A DNA stretch of 64,000 nucleotides from Planococcus salinus (GCF_003719725.1 NZ_RIAX01000002.1:372001-436000), one strand, 5' to 3'; counted from the stretch's first letter, positions 27,040-35,605 are shown. Notes: generated by a model not told the origin, from the letters alone. A program made the numbers and translations.

Positions 27040-28206
27040 TTATTTTTTTGTTTTTTCCAGCTTATGGAACATGGAAACATTCATCAACACTCCCATAGCT
27101 AACGATAACAAAATAACCGAAGTTCCGCCATAGCTAATAAAAGGGAGCGTGACACCTGTTAACGGAATAAGCCCCGTCAAGCCGCCCAAGTTTACGAAAG
27201 ATTGAATGCCGATCATGCTGGCTATGCCAGCCGCCAGCATCCTGGCCAAAGGTTCTTTCGTGGTCATCGCAATGCCGAGTGCACGCAGCACGATAAAGGC
27301 CAGACCGCCAATGACAAAAATCACACCAAGGACCCCAAGCTCCTCTGCAATGATCGCCATGATGAAGTCAGTATGGGGTTCCGGTACGTACCCCAGTTTC
27401 TGGATAGACTGTCCGAGACCGAGACCGCTCAAGCCGCCAGAGCCGATGGCCAGATACCCATTGACGATCTGCAGACCAAATCCAAGCTCATCACTGAATG
27501 GATTGAAAAAGGCTTCCAGACGGCCCAGCCGCTTTTCTGTGAAAATGGAATCCTGGGCAAAGATGATGAAAGGGACGATAAAAACGGAAACTGCCACAAT
27601 GACAAGACCGGACAGTTTGAAAAACGTCTTCATGTAAATCCCACTGGCCGCCATGACACATAGCCCAACGGCTCCAATGATGGCCATAGATCCCAAATCC
27701 GGTTCCCGGAAGACGGAAAAAAGGACCAGAGCCAAGATGGTAACCGGCGGAATGATGGATTCGTTCAATTTATTGAGTGTGCCGTTTTTATACTTATTGG
27801 AAAAAACACCTGCCAGGTAAAAAATGATGCCGACTTTTGCGATTTCAGATGGCTGTATGCTGGCAAACCCCAAATTAATCCAGCTTTGCGCCCCTCCCCC
27901 TTCATAGCCAAGAAAGTGGACCAGCACCAAGCCTGTAAACATGACAAGCAGCACTGTCATCATCATTCGTTTTTTACTGAAATGCTTATAAGGGAATATG
28001 GAAGCGACAAGAAACGCCGGTATTGCCAAAAGCAGGTTCAATTTCTGGTTTTCGTAAAAATAGTCAGCTTCGTAACCATATCTATTGACAGACCAGGCCA
28101 TACTGGCACTGTAAATCATCACCAGACCGAACAGGACCAAGGCGATGTATGTAAAAAACAACGGGTAATCAAAATTTTTTGCGTATCTCTTGATGTATGG
28201 TTTCAT
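27040..28206 (-). CDS. ftsW: FtsW/RodA/SpoVE family peptidoglycan glycosyltransferase
   Basis: A 388-residue SEDS protein with ten membrane helices. It polymerises lipid II into glycan strands together with a class B penicillin-binding protein at the division site. The large extracellular loop with the catalytic-type WINLGFASIQPSEIAK and the C-terminal PLTGVTLPFISYGGTS signature are intact. Position between ylaN and pycA is that of B. subtilis ftsW, favouring FtsW over RodA or SpoVE. ATG 28206 has GAGGTTG six bases upstream. Confidence 0.92.
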   Translation of the reverse strand: MKPYIKRYAKNFDYPLFFTYIALVLFGLVMIYSASMAWSVNRYGYEADYFYENQKLNLLLAIPAFLVASIFPYKHFSKKRMMMTVLLVMFTGLVLVHFLGYEGGGAQSWINLGFASIQPSEIAKVGIIFYLAGVFSNKYKNGTLNKLNESIIPPVTILALVLFSVFREPDLGSMAIIGAVGLCVMAASGIYMKTFFKLSGLVIVAVSVFIVPFIIFAQDSIFTEKRLGRLEAFFNPFSDELGFGLQIVNGYLAIGSGGLSGLGLGQSIQKLGYVPEPHTDFIMAIIAEELGVLGVIFVIGGLAFIVLRALGIAMTTKEPLARMLAAGIASMIGIQSFVNLGGLTGLIPLTGVTLPFISYGGTSVILLSLAMGVLMNVSMFHKLEKTKK

Positions 28207-28241
28207 TGTTCAACCTCATTTGCATTATTTGTTTAGTAAAA

Positions 28242-28268
28242 AAACTCAAACAAAGTTCGTTTGAGTTT
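28242..28268 (-). terminator. Terminator after ylaN
   Basis: AAACTCAAAC / GTTTGAGTTT stem with A/T runs on both sides, immediately past the ylaN stop on the minus strand and before ftsW. Confidence 0.75.
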
Positions 28269-28272
28269 TTAG

Positions 28273-28554
28273 TCATTTATTTGTATACGCTTCATGCAGA
28301 ATTGAAAGCTTCTTCTCAAGCGTATCCATTAAATTTTTGCCGACTTCACGTTCAATTAACCCGAGCTTTACTGCAAAGTCGATTTCCCGTGACAGACCAA
28401 ACATCTGAGTGTCAAGTACTTCTTCATATAAAGGACAAGAAGGCAAAGTCAAATGATCCATTTGGACTTTGATCAATTGTTCGATTTTTTCTGCATCTGC
28501 CTTGAGGAGTTCTAACGCTTTCAGTTGATATGTCTGTTCCTGAGTATGTTCCAT
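28273..28554 (-). CDS. ylaN: YlaN family protein (DUF1507)
   Basis: A 93-residue all-helical protein of the YlaN family; the conserved core [27 protein letters not shown] is recognisable in two parts. B. subtilis and S. aureus YlaN are linked to iron homeostasis, and YlaN has been reported to interact with Fur. It sits just upstream of ftsW in the same orientation, as in B. subtilis, but a hairpin separates them. ATG 28554 is preceded by GGGGGAGT. Confidence 0.92.
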   Translation of the reverse strand: MEHTQEQTYQLKALELLKADAEKIEQLIKVQMDHLTLPSCPLYEEVLDTQMFGLSREIDFAVKLGLIEREVGKNLMDTLEKKLSILHEAYTNK

Positions 28555-28719
28555 GAGGACTCCCCCATTTATTGATATTTCACCATGTGAACTCCTTTAA
28601 AGTGTATCTTTTAACCAATGAAATTGCAAGCCTCTATCTGGATTAGAATTAATCCCTTTGGGAATTTGACAAGAAAAGGTATACTTGATGAGAGAGTGAT
28701 TATTTTGGAGGGTTAAGCA

Positions 28720-29226
28720 ATGGAATTTATCATACCGTTTAAAGGTGAAGTAAAATTTAAACTTACATTGGATCCCACTGTCTGGATCTTTGATGACCGT
28801 AAAATCGATTTGGACACATTCTTCATCGAAGGTGCCGTCAAACGAGACGAGCTTGAAGAATACAAGCGTGGCATGGGCGAACATTGGTCCAGAGAAATCA
28901 TGGAGGGGGCTACAGTGCCGCCTACACTGAATTCCGAAAAGAAATTCAAACGACAGGAAAAACAGGACATGCTGACAAAAACGTTTGGCATGGAGTTCAA
29001 GCCGTTCCTCGAGAATGCCGAGCCTTCCGAGCAGGCCACAACGGTTGTTTTTGAAACGGCACATGGAGAACAGGCTTTTCCGATTGAAAAATCGAAAGAA
29101 CTGATTTTTAAGTTCAGCGAAAATGGAAAGCCCTTAAGAGAAGACGGGCCTGTCCATATTCTTTTGCCTGACGGGTCAAACCGGGACAATCCCATTACGG
29201 ACGTGACCGCAATTCGAGTCGAATAG
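28720..29226 (+). CDS. Conserved YlaL-like protein, often labelled peptidyl-prolyl isomerase
   Basis: A 168-residue soluble acidic protein at the position of ylaL in B. subtilis. It begins EFIIPFKGEVKFKLTLDP, and a central segment (SREIMEGATVPPTLNSEKKF) is followed by strands. Related proteins are sometimes labelled peptidyl-prolyl isomerases, but I see no cyclophilin, FKBP or parvulin signature, so I do not endorse that role. ATG 28720 has GGAGGG eight bases upstream. It is followed after 12 bases by the ylaI-like gene, probably in one transcript. Confidence 0.65.
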   Translation: MEFIIPFKGEVKFKLTLDPTVWIFDDRKIDLDTFFIEGAVKRDELEEYKRGMGEHWSREIMEGATVPPTLNSEKKFKRQEKQDMLTKTFGMEFKPFLENAEPSEQATTVVFETAHGEQAFPIEKSKELIFKFSENGKPLREDGPVHILLPDGSNRDNPITDVTAIRVE

Positions 29227-29238
29227 GAGTGAAGAGTC

Positions 29239-29442
29239 ATGCGCGTAAAATGTGTAATGTGCGATGTTATTGAAGAACTGGTCGACGATTCTCTGCAGGC
29301 CAAACGTCTGCGGAACCGGCCAATCCATACCCATATGTGCAAAACCTGCCATGACCGGATTACGGAAAGGACAAAACAACGACTGGCAACAGGCTCTTTC
29401 CGTTTTTATCGCAGTTCACGTACCATCGAGGATGATTTTTGA
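29239..29442 (+). CDS. ylaI: Small zinc-finger protein YlaI (DUF2197)
   Basis: 67 residues, basic, with two cysteine pairs: CVMC near the N-terminus and CKTC around residue 34, spaced like a zinc ribbon. The C-terminus is rich in arginine and could contact nucleic acid. It matches YlaI in size, motif and neighbourhood. AGGAGTGAAGAGTC precedes the ATG. Its TGA overlaps the ATG of the next gene (TGATG), so the two are translationally coupled. Confidence 0.85.
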   Translation: MRVKCVMCDVIEELVDDSLQAKRLRNRPIHTHMCKTCHDRITERTKQRLATGSFRFYRSSRTIEDDF

Positions 29443-29891
29443 TGAAGCTGCTCAAAGGGATTTGGATTGGTTTCTGGAGCGGAATGCTTCTTGGGATTTT
29501 GCTTAAATGGATTGAATACATGACAGGCGAACGGGTGTATACTTTGTTATTGAATGTGGATTTCATCCCTTTCATCGGGGCCGTCGATTGGTCAGAACCT
29601 GTAGCTTTTGCTTTTCATCTGATTATTTCCTTGGCCATTGGAATCGCTTATGTATACATCGCCAAAAGGCGAAATTATGCTTTCGGCCATTTAGTACTGC
29701 TCAGCCTGGGGTTTTGCTTCCCTCTTTTTCTGCTGTATTTTCCATTGTCAGCACTGGCAATCCGGGATGACATTCCGCAAATGACGAATGTCAGCGCATA
29801 TCTGTATTGGGTTTTTGCTCATTTGACCTTTGCGCTGGCCTTGCCGGTTCTTTATAAAACCTTTGAACGCAAAAACGCTGCATCTCAATGA
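29442..29891 (+). CDS. Four-helix membrane protein of unknown function
   Basis: 149 residues with four predicted helices (about residues 5-24, 48-68, 77-100 and 113-136); the DUF family is not recognised. It follows ylaI with a TGATG overlap, and GAGG inside ylaI supplies the ribosome binding site. I know no equivalent at this place in B. subtilis. Its last codons (for N-A-A-S-Q) lie inside a perfect palindrome that also encodes the end of the convergent ylaH, and the two genes overlap by seven bases. Confidence 0.75.
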   Translation: MKLLKGIWIGFWSGMLLGILLKWIEYMTGERVYTLLLNVDFIPFIGAVDWSEPVAFAFHLIISLAIGIAYVYIAKRRNYAFGHLVLLSLGFCFPLFLLYFPLSALAIRDDIPQMTNVSAYLYWVFAHLTFALALPVLYKTFERKNAASQ

Positions 29892-29904
29892 GATGCAGCG
29901 TTTT
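29872..29904. terminator. Bidirectional terminator that encodes the C-termini of both flanking genes
   Basis: AAAACGCTGCATCTCA (29872-29887) and its exact reverse complement (29889-29904) form a 16-base-pair palindrome around one base. Both stop codons fall inside it: the plus gene ends N-A-A-S-Q and the minus gene N-A-A-S-H. Confidence 0.9.
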
Positions 29905-30214
29905 CTCGTTTTTCGCGCCATAAGCGAATTTTATACAGGATTAAAATTAATGCCGCGATGACTAATCCTTCCACCACCGGCAGGAAAAAGGCCAAAAATG
30001 TTAGGCCCAACCCGCCGACAAGAAGAAAGCCAGCGATTACGATATTTTTGCCCACTGGCAACTTCCGGGCAAACCCTAATTTGTAAACAAAGGCCGACAA
30101 CAGAAAGATTACCGCAAAAAGCGCATATCCCGCCATTGTATAATTCGGCAGATTTTCATATAGGATTCGAGCTACGGGATACATACTATCATAGACAAAA
30201 GCTTGTTCGTCCAC
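29885..30214 (-). CDS. ylaH: YlaH-like membrane protein
   Basis: A 109-residue protein with an N-terminal segment of about 25 polar residues and then three helices (about residues 28-46, 57-76 and 79-96), matching the YlaH-like family. Function is unknown; in B. subtilis it neighbours typA (ylaG), as here. It lies 24 bases after the typA stop, so it could be cotranscribed. The last residues, ENAASH, are written by one arm of the shared terminator palindrome. Confidence 0.82.
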   Translation of the reverse strand: MDEQAFVYDSMYPVARILYENLPNYTMAGYALFAVIFLLSAFVYKLGFARKLPVGKNIVIAGFLLVGGLGLTFLAFFLPVVEGLVIAALILILYKIRLWREKRENAASH

Positions 30215-30238
30215 TTATTTATACATCCTTCCCATGCT

Positions 30239-32086
30239 TTATTCTTCGATGGCCACTTTCTTTTTCTTCGCCATGCGTTCACGTTCGTTTTTGTCAAGAA
30301 TCTTCTTGCGCAGACGAATTGACTCTGGCGTAATTTCGCAATACTCATCGTCATTCAAATACTCAAGTGCTTCTTCCAGACTCATAAGACGTGGTTTTTT
30401 CATCGTCGTTGTTTGGTCTTTGTTTGCTGAACGGATGTTTGTAGCGGCTTTGATCTTCACAATGTTGACCGTTAGATCATTGTCGCGGTTATGTTCCCCG
30501 ACAATCATTCCTTCGTAGATCTCAGTTCCCACTTCAACAAACGATGTTCCTCTGTCTTCAATGCCCATCAGGCCATAAGTCGAAGCTTTTCCGCGTTCCA
30601 TGGATACCAGTACACCTTGTCTGCGGCCACCGACACGCCCTGAAGCGACTGGCTGGTAGCTGTCGAATGTGTGGTTGATGATGCCATATCCGCGCGTTTG
30701 CGTTAGGAACTCAGTAGTGTAGCCGATCAGTCCACGGGCTGGCACATTAAACACCAAACGGACTTGTCCGTTCCCGTTATTGACCATATCCAGCATTTCA
30801 CCTTTGCGTTCTCCAAGAGATTCGATGATTGAGCCAGTATATTCTTCAGGTACGTCCACCTGAACACGTTCGATAGGTTCACAGCGAACGCCGTCTATCA
30901 TACGGACAATAACTTCCGGTTTCGATACTTGAATCTCGAATCCTTCACGGCGCATATTCTCGATCAGGATCGATAAATGCAATTCACCGCGTCCGGATAC
31001 AACCCATGCATCAGGTGAATCTGTCGGATCTACACGCAAGGAAACATCAGTTTCCAGTTGAGCATCCAGACGTTCCTGAATTTTTCTTGATGTGATGAAT
31101 TTCCCTTCTTTACCTGCAAACGGGCTGTTATTGACCAGGAACGTCATCTGAAGAGTCGGTTCATCAATGCGCAAAATCGGCAATGCTTCCTGATGGTCGT
31201 GAGGGCAGACAGTTTCCCCGACGTTGATATCTTCCATGCCTGAAATGGCAATCAAGTCACCGGCTTCAGCTTTTTGGATTTCGACGCGTTTAAGCCCCAT
31301 GAAACCATGAATTTTCGTTACTCGGAAATTCTTCACGGAACCATCGAGTTTCATCAGAGAGACAGACTGTCCCACTTCAATCGTTCCACGGAAGACACGA
31401 CCGATCCCAATACGTCCGACATAGTCATTGTAGTCAAGAAGAGCTACCTGGAATTGAAGTGGCTCATCTCTGTTATCGACTGGCGCTGGCACATGATCCA
31501 TGATGGCGTCATAAATAACTTGCATATTTTCTTCTTGATCAGAAGGATCAGAAGACAAGCTGGCTGTTCCGTTCATGCCGGATGCAAAGATAACTGGAAA
31601 TTCCAATTGGTCGTCATTCGCCTCAAGTTCGATGAACAGTTCGATGACTTCGTCAACCACTTCTTCAGGACGTGCAAAATCGCGGTCAATTTTGTTCACA
31701 ACAACGATTGGCTTCAAGTTTTGTTCAAGAGCTTTTTTTAATACAAAACGGGTTTGTGGCATACAACCTTCATATGCATCCACCACCAGCAAAACTCCAT
31801 CAACCATTTTCATGATACGTTCCACTTCGCCACCAAAATCGGCGTGTCCCGGCGTATCCAAAATGTTGATTTTAGCATCTTTATACTGAATCGCAGTGTT
31901 TTTCGCAAGAATTGTAATTCCGCGTTCTCTTTCGATATCGTTTGAGTCCATGGCACGTTCATCTACGTGTTCATTGGAACGGAAAATCCCGGATTGCTGA
32001 AGAAGTTGATCCACTAAAGTTGTTTTACCGTGGTCAACGTGGGCAATAATAGCAATATTTCTTAAATCGTTACGTAAGTTCGTCAT
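30239..32086 (-). CDS. typA: Ribosome-associated GTPase TypA/BipA
   Basis: About 615 residues of a translational GTPase related to EF-G that acts in ribosome assembly and stress or cold responses. The GTPase motifs are complete: G1 AHVDHGKTT, G2 RERGITI, G3 DTPGHADF, G4 NKID. Domains II, III and V and the BipA-specific C-terminal domain (GQVRLVFNVPARGLIGYTTEF) follow. ATG 32086 (TNLRNDLRNIAII) is supported by GGAGTG nine bases upstream; the longer frame to 32140 is unlikely. The C-terminus is lysine-rich (AKKKKVAIEE). Confidence 0.95.
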   Translation of the reverse strand: MTNLRNDLRNIAIIAHVDHGKTTLVDQLLQQSGIFRSNEHVDERAMDSNDIERERGITILAKNTAIQYKDAKINILDTPGHADFGGEVERIMKMVDGVLLVVDAYEGCMPQTRFVLKKALEQNLKPIVVVNKIDRDFARPEEVVDEVIELFIELEANDDQLEFPVIFASGMNGTASLSSDPSDQEENMQVIYDAIMDHVPAPVDNRDEPLQFQVALLDYNDYVGRIGIGRVFRGTIEVGQSVSLMKLDGSVKNFRVTKIHGFMGLKRVEIQKAEAGDLIAISGMEDINVGETVCPHDHQEALPILRIDEPTLQMTFLVNNSPFAGKEGKFITSRKIQERLDAQLETDVSLRVDPTDSPDAWVVSGRGELHLSILIENMRREGFEIQVSKPEVIVRMIDGVRCEPIERVQVDVPEEYTGSIIESLGERKGEMLDMVNNGNGQVRLVFNVPARGLIGYTTEFLTQTRGYGIINHTFDSYQPVASGRVGGRRQGVLVSMERGKASTYGLMGIEDRGTSFVEVGTEIYEGMIVGEHNRDNDLTVNIVKIKAATNIRSANKDQTTTMKKPRLMSLEEALEYLNDDEYCEITPESIRLRKKILDKNERERMAKKKKVAIEE

Positions 32087-32196
32087 ACTTTCACTCCAAT
32101 ATTCTTTTTTCAAGTCCATAACTGTGATAGTATAGCACATATAGGATGAAAACCCTAAGATTTTAATTCAGTCTTTTACAGCAGGAGGAAAAACGA

Positions 32197-32382
32197 TTGA
32201 AAAACATAAAATGGATATTTGTATTATATTCGATTTTGGCGCTTTTATCCATGGCTGGAATCGGAGTGGCTGTCGGACTGCGCAGCGGCTTGGGCATACT
32301 TTCCGCCGTCTTGCTGCTCTGCTTAATCATGGGTATGGGTTTCAAAAAGAAAAAAGAGATGCGGGAAGCCGGCATCTTATAA
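32197..32382 (+). CDS. ylaF: Small two-helix membrane protein YlaF (DUF5325)
   Basis: 61 residues with two membrane helices (about residues 6-24 and 31-48) and a basic tail (FKKKKEMREAG). Its place, divergent from typA, and its size match YlaF. No function is known. The start is TTG with AGGAGGA seven bases upstream. A strong terminator follows ten bases after the stop, so it is monocistronic. Confidence 0.8.
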   Translation: MKNIKWIFVLYSILALLSMAGIGVAVGLRSGLGILSAVLLLCLIMGMGFKKKKEMREAGIL

Positions 32383-32389
32383 CAAGTTG

Positions 32390-32418
32390 AAAAAGGACGC
32401 GAAATTCGCGTCCTTTTT
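32390..32418. terminator. Terminator after ylaF, possibly bidirectional with suhB
   Basis: AAAAAGGACGCGAA / TTCGCGTCCTTTTT stem with a one-base centre and a long T-run on the plus strand; A-runs on the other side may also serve suhB. Confidence 0.88.
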
Positions 32419-32441
32419 TTAATTTCACTTTATCCTGTTTG

Positions 32442-33233
32442 TTATTTTTTACGCAGGTAATCCGTAAGAAGCTTCTGGTGGATGGACGAGTTTGCCGCAA
32501 CAAATGTATCCTGTTCCAGCAAGTTGGCGTCCTGGCCGGAGAAATTCGTCGCCAAACCGCCCACTTCTTTGACCAGGACCATCCCCCCTGCGATATCCCA
32601 CGGAGAAAGTCTCATTGAAATATAGGCATCCACACGGCCACTTGCCAGATAAGCCAATTCCAATGCCGCAGACCCATAGGAGCGTACCCCCCGGACGTCT
32701 CTGATCAATCGAATGGTTCCTTCATGATCGACATACCTGTTGGGACCCGCCCATGTCGCATTCATAGCGATAATCGAAGTGGCAATATCCGTTTCAGGCA
32801 GCGGGTTCAGCTGTTCATCATTGTAGTAGGCCCCGCCTTGGTGGATAGCATGATACAGATCATCATTCATGACATCGTATATGTATCCCAGCTTACCGAC
32901 TCCATCCTGATAAACACCGAGCGAAATGGCGAAATTGCGTTTTTGATGGACGAAATTCATGGTTCCATCAATTGGGTCCAGCAACCAAACGATGCCCTCC
33001 AGGTCTTCGATGGTATCTCCAAATCCTTCTTCTCCAAAGACGCGATGGCCCGGAAAGTCTTTTCGGATACGTGAAATGAAAAACTGTTCGATATCTTTGT
33101 CAATATTCGTCACCAGGTCATTGGCATCCGCCTTTGACTGCACCACAATATCGGTGAGAAAAGAATTGCGGATCCGATGCCCCGCTTCCTTAATAAGCGA
33201 TTTTATGTACCTGTCCATTGAACCGATTTCCAT
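32442..33233 (-). CDS. suhB: Inositol monophosphatase family phosphatase (SuhB/YktC)
   Basis: 263 residues with the IMPase signatures: metal-binding GEEGFGD, motif one LDPIDGTMNF and motif two WDIAGGMVLVKEVGG. Such enzymes dephosphorylate inositol phosphates, and in some bacteria fructose bisphosphate, NADP or PAP. B. subtilis YktC occupies the same neighbourhood (with yktA, yktB and speA). Substrate choice cannot be read from the sequence. ATG 33233 has AAGGGGG seven bases upstream. Confidence 0.9.
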   Translation of the reverse strand: MEIGSMDRYIKSLIKEAGHRIRNSFLTDIVVQSKADANDLVTNIDKDIEQFFISRIRKDFPGHRVFGEEGFGDTIEDLEGIVWLLDPIDGTMNFVHQKRNFAISLGVYQDGVGKLGYIYDVMNDDLYHAIHQGGAYYNDEQLNPLPETDIATSIIAMNATWAGPNRYVDHEGTIRLIRDVRGVRSYGSAALELAYLASGRVDAYISMRLSPWDIAGGMVLVKEVGGLATNFSGQDANLLEQDTFVAANSSIHQKLLTDYLRKK

Positions 33234-33268
33234 TATTCAACCCCCTTATGTTTCCAGTATAACGAAAA

Positions 33269-33301
33269 AGGCGCCTACCGTCTTTCTGTCAGCAGGCGCC
33301 T
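33269..33301 (-). terminator. Terminator after the 64-residue gene
   Basis: Two copies of AGGCGCCT (33269-33276 and 33294-33301) pair across a 17-base loop and are followed by T on the minus strand. Confidence 0.7.
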
Positions 33302-33321
33302 AACTTATAAAGATCATTTTA

Positions 33322-33516
33322 TTAGAACGCATGAAGTGCCTCCAGTTCCACATGAATCTCATGAAGCCGCTTCTTGCTCTTTTTCATCTCGCCGTCGTCT
33401 TGCTGTTGCATGGCGTCAAACAAAGAAGCTAGTTCATAATCTAATTCCAGCTTCAACACATGGATGTATTCCTTCTCAACATCAGCTTTACGGATTATAT
33501 GAATCATCTGTTTCAT
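33322..33516 (-). CDS. Small helical protein of unknown function
   Basis: About 64 residues, strongly charged and probably two amphipathic helices forming a hairpin (EKEYIHVLKLELDYELASLF, then KKSKKRLHEIHVELEALHAF). No membrane segment or cysteine is present. I do not recognise a family. The ATG at 33516 has AAAGGGG eight bases upstream, better than the GTG at 33525. A terminator follows its stop. It lies between suhB and yktB and appears monocistronic. Confidence 0.65.
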   Translation of the reverse strand: MKQMIHIIRKADVEKEYIHVLKLELDYELASLFDAMQQQDDGEMKKSKKRLHEIHVELEALHAF

Positions 33517-33676
33517 CACGAGCACCCCTTTCCGTTCTTTTTTCTATAATTCTGAATTTAAGATGTTGTTACTTACCTTTACCCGGATCCGGAAACTTGA
33601 AAACTTAATTTATATTATTTGTTCCCAATCTTCGTTAAAATAAAACCTATGTTCAATAATTAAGGAGGAAATTAAA

Positions 33677-34312
33677 TTGACATCATTTTGGAATGAGCAG
33701 GACTTTGAAGTTTTCGAAACACCGGGACTGGAACAACGCATGGCTTTGCTCGCTTCGCGTGTCCGCCCCAAATTTGAAGAGTTGGGAAAAGAGTATGCCT
33801 CTTTTTTCTCGGCTAAGACCGGAAATGAGTTTTTTCCGCATGTTGCCAAACACATGCGCCGCAAAGTGAACCCACCAAATGACAGCTGGGTGGCTTTTGC
33901 ACCGTATAAGCGCGGCTACAAGGCCATCCCCCATTTCCAGATCGGATTATGGGAAAGCCATATCTTTATCATTTTGGCAGTCATTTACGAAGCACCCGGC
34001 AAATCCGCCATGGCAGAGCAGCTGCTGCAATCTGAAGTACTGAACACATTGCCGGATGGCTTTGTGGTCTCAGGGGATCATATGAAGCCGCAGGCTACAT
34101 CATTGGATGAAATGGATGAAGAGGATTTAACCGCCCTTCTTATCCGTTTGCGGGATGTGAAAAAAGGTGAGTTTGTCATTGGACGCCACATATCCCGGGA
34201 CCTTGCGACTTCCATGAGTCGGGAAGATTTCCACCAACTTGCTGAAACGACTTTTGAAGAACTGCTGCCTGTCTACAATGTTCTCGTAAACAAATCACTG
34301 GTTTATAAATAA
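33677..34312 (+). CDS. yktB: YktB family protein (UPF0637/DUF1054)
   Basis: A 211-residue soluble protein of the DUF1054 family. The stretch FKRGYKAIPHFQIGLW-like (here YKRGYKAIPHFQIGLW) is highly characteristic, as is HMKPQA. Function is unknown; no catalytic motif is evident. The start is TTG 33677 with AAGGAGGAA seven bases upstream. Between suhB and yktA it repeats the B. subtilis yktC-yktB-yktA order. Confidence 0.88.
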   Translation: MTSFWNEQDFEVFETPGLEQRMALLASRVRPKFEELGKEYASFFSAKTGNEFFPHVAKHMRRKVNPPNDSWVAFAPYKRGYKAIPHFQIGLWESHIFIILAVIYEAPGKSAMAEQLLQSEVLNTLPDGFVVSGDHMKPQATSLDEMDEEDLTALLIRLRDVKKGEFVIGRHISRDLATSMSREDFHQLAETTFEELLPVYNVLVNKSLVYK

Positions 34313-34317
34313 AAAAA

Positions 34318-34350
34318 TTCCGCAGTTCAAACGGAACTGCGGAATTTTTT
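34318..34350. terminator. Bidirectional terminator between yktB and yktA
   Basis: TTCCGCAGTTC / GAACTGCGGAA stem with a five-base loop, A-run before and T-run after. The yktA stop codon (34349-34351) lies in the tail. Confidence 0.88.
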
Positions 34351-34627
34351 ATATTCTTTTTCCTTTAATCATTTCATCGCCGCTCCCGGCTTTCATTTCT
34401 TTGACGATTGGAAAACTGGCGTAGCCACTTTCTTCTTCAAATTCCCTGAACAAAGTCTTTTCTTCCGAAATGGCAGGGACGACTTCCTTAAACCGGCGGT
34501 ACCTGCTCAGCAATTCCTGTCGTTTGATGCCTTTTTCATAGGCTTGTTCGATTCCTTCAAAAAACTGGACTACATCCACAATTTCGTCTGTCGTCCATTC
34601 TGTTGAGAACGGGTAAGAATATTCCAT
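34349..34627 (-). CDS. yktA: UPF0223 family protein (YktA)
   Basis: A 92-residue acidic helical protein closely resembling YktA: the blocks WTTDEIVDVVQFFEGIEQAYEKG and LLSRYRRFKEVVP are hallmarks of UPF0223. Function is unknown. ATG 34627 has AGGGGATAG upstream. It follows the flavin oxidoreductase gene by 15 bases and may share its transcript. Confidence 0.9.
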   Translation of the reverse strand: MEYSYPFSTEWTTDEIVDVVQFFEGIEQAYEKGIKRQELLSRYRRFKEVVPAISEEKTLFREFEEESGYASFPIVKEMKAGSGDEMIKGKRI

Positions 34628-34642
34628 GTCTATCCCCTGCTT

Positions 34643-35605
34643 TCATTCTGTAATAGCCCATCTGCGACGGATATCGATGGCATCTTTAACCATCCGGTCC
34701 ATCAACTCCTGGACAGTCGGCACATCTTTGATCAACCCGGTCACTTGGCCTGCCCAGCCGAACCCTTCATCAAGATTGCCAGCGATATATTTTTTGTTGA
34801 CAGTGCCGCTGATATAATCTTTGATCGCCTCGTAACTTGGATTCTCTTTTTCAATCTGCAGGATTGTATCAGTCCAGTCATTCCGCAAAGTCCGTGCCGG
34901 TGCTCCGATTGTTTTCTTGATGATGACCGTATCGCTTTCTGCACTTTGGATAAGTGCATTTTTATATTCCTCTGATGCATGAACACATTCTTTTGTAGCA
35001 ATAAAACGGGTACCCATTTCAATCCCTTCAGCTCCAAGCGCATGCGCAGCCATCCAGCCACGGCCGTCGCCTATGCCTCCGGAAGCGATGACAGGGATTG
35101 AGACAGCATCCACCACTTGCGGAATTAGAACCATGGTTCCGATGTCATCTCTGCCCAGATGCCCGCCTCCTTCATGACCGACCACCATGACTGCGTCTGC
35201 TCCCAACTGTTCTGCTTTTTCCGCCTGCCTTCTTGCAGCCACAAGCACCAGTTTCTTAATCGGCGTCCCTTCCAATTGATCGAAAATCGGTGTTGGGTTG
35301 CCGCCTGTCATCGATACGACATCCACTTTTTCTTCTATTGCCACTTCCAGCATATGAGAAAATGGACGGCCGCGTTCCCCGATGGCAAAATTGACGCCAA
35401 ATGGCTGATCCGTCAACTGCCTTACTTTTTGTATCTCTTTCCGTAATTCCTCAGGTGAGTTCAAGCTCATAGCAGTAATCTGGCCAAGCCCTCCGGCATT
35501 TGAAACAGCTGCGGCCAATTCTGCATAAGCGAGATGCGCAAGGCCCCCTTGTATGATCGGATAGCGTGTGCCCAGCAGTTCTGTTACCCTAGTTTTAAAT
35601 TGCAT
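34643..35605 (-). CDS. Flavin-dependent nitronate monooxygenase / FabK-like oxidoreductase
   Basis: 320 residues, an FMN-binding TIM barrel of the 2-nitropropane dioxygenase family. It begins RVTELLGTRYPIIQGGLAHL and has the catalytic-histidine motif GHEGGGHLGR and the phosphate-binding IASGGIGDGRG and GTRFIATKECVHA. Members either oxidise alkyl nitronates such as propionate-3-nitronate or act as enoyl-ACP reductase (FabK). The lack of fatty-acid genes nearby favours the nitronate or general detoxification role, but the split is uncertain. The ATG is preceded by AGGGGAGAAT. Confidence 0.85.
   Translation of the reverse strand: MQFKTRVTELLGTRYPIIQGGLAHLAYAELAAAVSNAGGLGQITAMSLNSPEELRKEIQKVRQLTDQPFGVNFAIGERGRPFSHMLEVAIEEKVDVVSMTGGNPTPIFDQLEGTPIKKLVLVAARRQAEKAEQLGADAVMVVGHEGGGHLGRDDIGTMVLIPQVVDAVSIPVIASGGIGDGRGWMAAHALGAEGIEMGTRFIATKECVHASEEYKNALIQSAESDTVIIKKTIGAPARTLRNDWTDTILQIEKENPSYEAIKDYISGTVNKKYIAGNLDEGFGWAGQVTGLIKDVPTVQELMDRMVKDAIDIRRRWAITE

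Noticed and set aside
28720-29226. Peptidyl-prolyl isomerase function for the YlaL-like protein
   Set aside because: I recall such labels on relatives, but no cyclophilin, FKBP or parvulin motif can be seen, so the activity is not claimed.
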